NCBI GenBank assembly: GCA_029549705.1
Contig: JAKPIR010000356.1
Coordinates: 1 to 7,586 of the forward strand
Direction of reading: 5' to 3'
Origin: Pseudomonadota bacterium
GTDB lineage: Bacteria; Pseudomonadota; Gammaproteobacteria; Burkholderiales; Methylophilaceae
DNA: 7,586 bases
Shown piece after piece: positions 6,413-7,586 of the stretch. The number at the start of each line of letters is the position of its first letter. Position 1 is the first letter of the stretch. Position numbers and translations under genes: made by a program. Below the pieces are notes generated by a model. The model ran no database searches. It had not been told where the DNA came from and was given only the letters and a program-made list of their open reading frames with translations.

Positions 6413-7586
6413 ATGAAAACACAATGGATATTTAAAACTTTTGCACAAGCATGCATGTTGATGTTTTTTGCGGTTTTTAGCAGTATTCTACAAGCTGAAG
6501 ATCAATCCATGCTTGCAAATAAAATTGAAAGTGTGGATTTTTCAACATTGCCTGGTGGTCGTGTCAGCATTAGAGTTAAAACTACTGAACCATTAGTGAA
6601 TGCCCCAGCGGGTTTTACACTGAGCGACCCAGCACGTATCGCACTCGATTTCCCTAATATTGGTAATGGCCTAGCAAAAAATAACATCGCTGCAAGCCAA
6701 GGGGAATTGAAAAGCATTACTCTGGCACAGGCTAAAGATCGTACAAGAATGGTATTAAATTTAACAAAAAATGTTGGATATACCACAAGTTTAAGTGGCA
6801 ACGAATTAACCGTAATGTTGCATGCGAACGCCCTTGGCTCAACTTCAGTTGTAGAAACTAAATTCTCTGAACCTGCACTTGGTAGCCAGCAAAATGCTAT
6901 TAGCAATGTGGATTTTGCTCGCGGAAAAAATGGTGAAGGACGAATCATCGTTGATTTGTCTGATCCAAATTCAGCTATCAATATCAAACAAAAGGGCAAG
7001 ACGATTACTGTTGACTTTATCAATACCGAAGTTCCCGCTAATTTGCAGCGTCGTTTAAACGTGACGAACTTTAACACCCCCGTTATTTATGTTGATACGA
7101 TGAAGCAAGGCAACAACGGACGTATGGTGATTGAGCCCAAAGGCAACTGGGAGCATTCAGCATACCAGGCCGATAAGAAATTTATAATCGATGTGCGTCA
7201 GGTTATTGAAGATCCTAATAAACTCGTTCGTGGCAGCAAACCAGGCTATTCGGGTGAGAAGTTGTCTTTGAACTTTCAAAATATCGAAGTCCGCTCTGTG
7301 TTACAGGTGATAGCAGACTTTACTGGACTCAATATCATTACAAGCGATACCGTATCTGGTAACTTAACGCTGCGCTTAAAAGACGTGCCATGGGATCAAG
7401 CCTTGGACATCATTACGCAAAGTAAGGGTTTGGCAATGCGTAAAACAGGCAATGTGATTATTGTAGCACCAGCAGAAGAAGTGGCGGCGAAAGAAAAACA
7501 GGCGCTTGAAGCGATTCAGCAGATCGATGATTTAGAGCCTTTACGCACAGAAGTGTTTACACTCAAGTATATGAAGGCGGAGGCTC
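6413..7586 (+). CDS. pilQ: Type IV pilus secretin PilQ, N-terminal part (runs off the window)
   Basis: PilQ forms the outer-membrane secretin ring through which the pilus is extruded. The frame is open from 6413 to the end (391 codons of a protein usually near 700), so the secretin barrel is outside the window. A signal peptide covers residues 1-28, with likely cleavage after Leu-Gln-Ala28. Two AMIN-like beta domains follow, at about 38-135 (starting IESVDF) and about 162-262 (starting AISNVDF); in this family they bind peptidoglycan. The N0/STN domain lies at about 281-355 (LSLNFQNIEVRSVLQVIADFTG, then the VPWDQALD segment). The start of an N1 domain (TEVFTLKYMKAEA) is cut by the window end. 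An upstream in-frame ATG at 6383 would add ten residues before the signal peptide; the ATG at 6413 has the better ribosome binding site and a normal signal peptide. It is the last pil gene seen. Confidence 0.95.
   Translation, partial: MKTQWIFKTFAQACMLMFFAVFSSILQAEDQSMLANKIESVDFSTLPGGRVSIRVKTTEPLVNAPAGFTLSDPARIALDFPNIGNGLAKNNIAASQGELKSITLAQAKDRTRMVLNLTKNVGYTTSLSGNELTVMLHANALGSTSVVETKFSEPALGSQQNAISNVDFARGKNGEGRIIVDLSDPNSAINIKQKGKTITVDFINTEVPANLQRRLNVTNFNTPVIYVDTMKQGNNGRMVIEPKGNWEHSAYQADKKFIIDVRQVIEDPNKLVRGSKPGYSGEKLSLNFQNIEVRSVLQVIADFTGLNIITSDTVSGNLTLRLKDVPWDQALDIITQSKGLAMRKTGNVIIVAPAEEVAAKEKQALEAIQQIDDLEPLRTEVFTLKYMKAEA

Noticed and set aside
6502..7077. A 191-codon open frame on the minus strand opposite pilQ
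   Set aside because: It lies wholly antisense to the signal peptide, AMIN-like and linker regions of a recognisable pilQ, shows no family motif, and is explained by codon bias of the plus-strand gene.
1..7586. Mobile element, CRISPR array, tRNA or other RNA gene, defence system
   Set aside because: No transposase, integrase, terminal inverted repeats, regularly spaced repeats or tRNA-like folds were seen. The whole window is accounted for by a conserved wall-synthesis and pilus locus.

Overview
The window reads as a chromosomal housekeeping locus of a Gram-negative betaproteobacterium. The gene order (a class A penicillin-binding protein of the PBP1A type, divergent from pilM-pilN-pilO-pilP-pilQ) is the classic betaproteobacterial and gammaproteobacterial arrangement. 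The moderately AT-rich composition and the protein sequences suggest the family Methylophilaceae (Methylotenera-like). That family-level placement is inference from composition and remembered homologues, not a search result.

Layout. Positions 1-70 are a 3' flank with a strong inverted repeat at 2-36. On the minus strand, mrcA (722-3223) is followed 24 bases later by a gene for a 208-residue conserved protein of unknown function (71-697); the two probably share a transcript. Positions 3224-3469 are an AT-rich divergent control region. It holds a minus-strand promoter with a perfect TATAAT for mrcA, a plus-strand extended -10 promoter for pilM, and several symmetric or repeated short sequences that may be operators. 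From 3470 to the window end the plus strand carries pilM, pilN, pilO, pilP and the 5' part of pilQ. Four of these are tightly packed: pilM/pilN overlap by 4 bases, pilN/pilO by 1, and pilO and pilP are 8 bases apart (or overlap by 4 if an upstream TTG is the pilP start). pilQ follows after 63 bases and runs off the end.

Function. pilM-Q encode the type IV pilus alignment subcomplex and the outer-membrane secretin: cytoplasmic actin-like PilM, inner-membrane PilN and PilO, lipoprotein PilP, and PilQ with two peptidoglycan-binding AMIN-like domains. PBP1A polymerises and cross-links the peptidoglycan that this machine must cross. All the catalytic motifs of PBP1A are intact. The 208-residue protein looks like a degenerate nucleotidyltransferase-fold protein and is the least understood gene here.

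I found no mobile element, CRISPR array, RNA gene or clearly new system. The parts most worth a second look are the control region at about 3329-3423 and the uncharacterised partner gene of mrcA.
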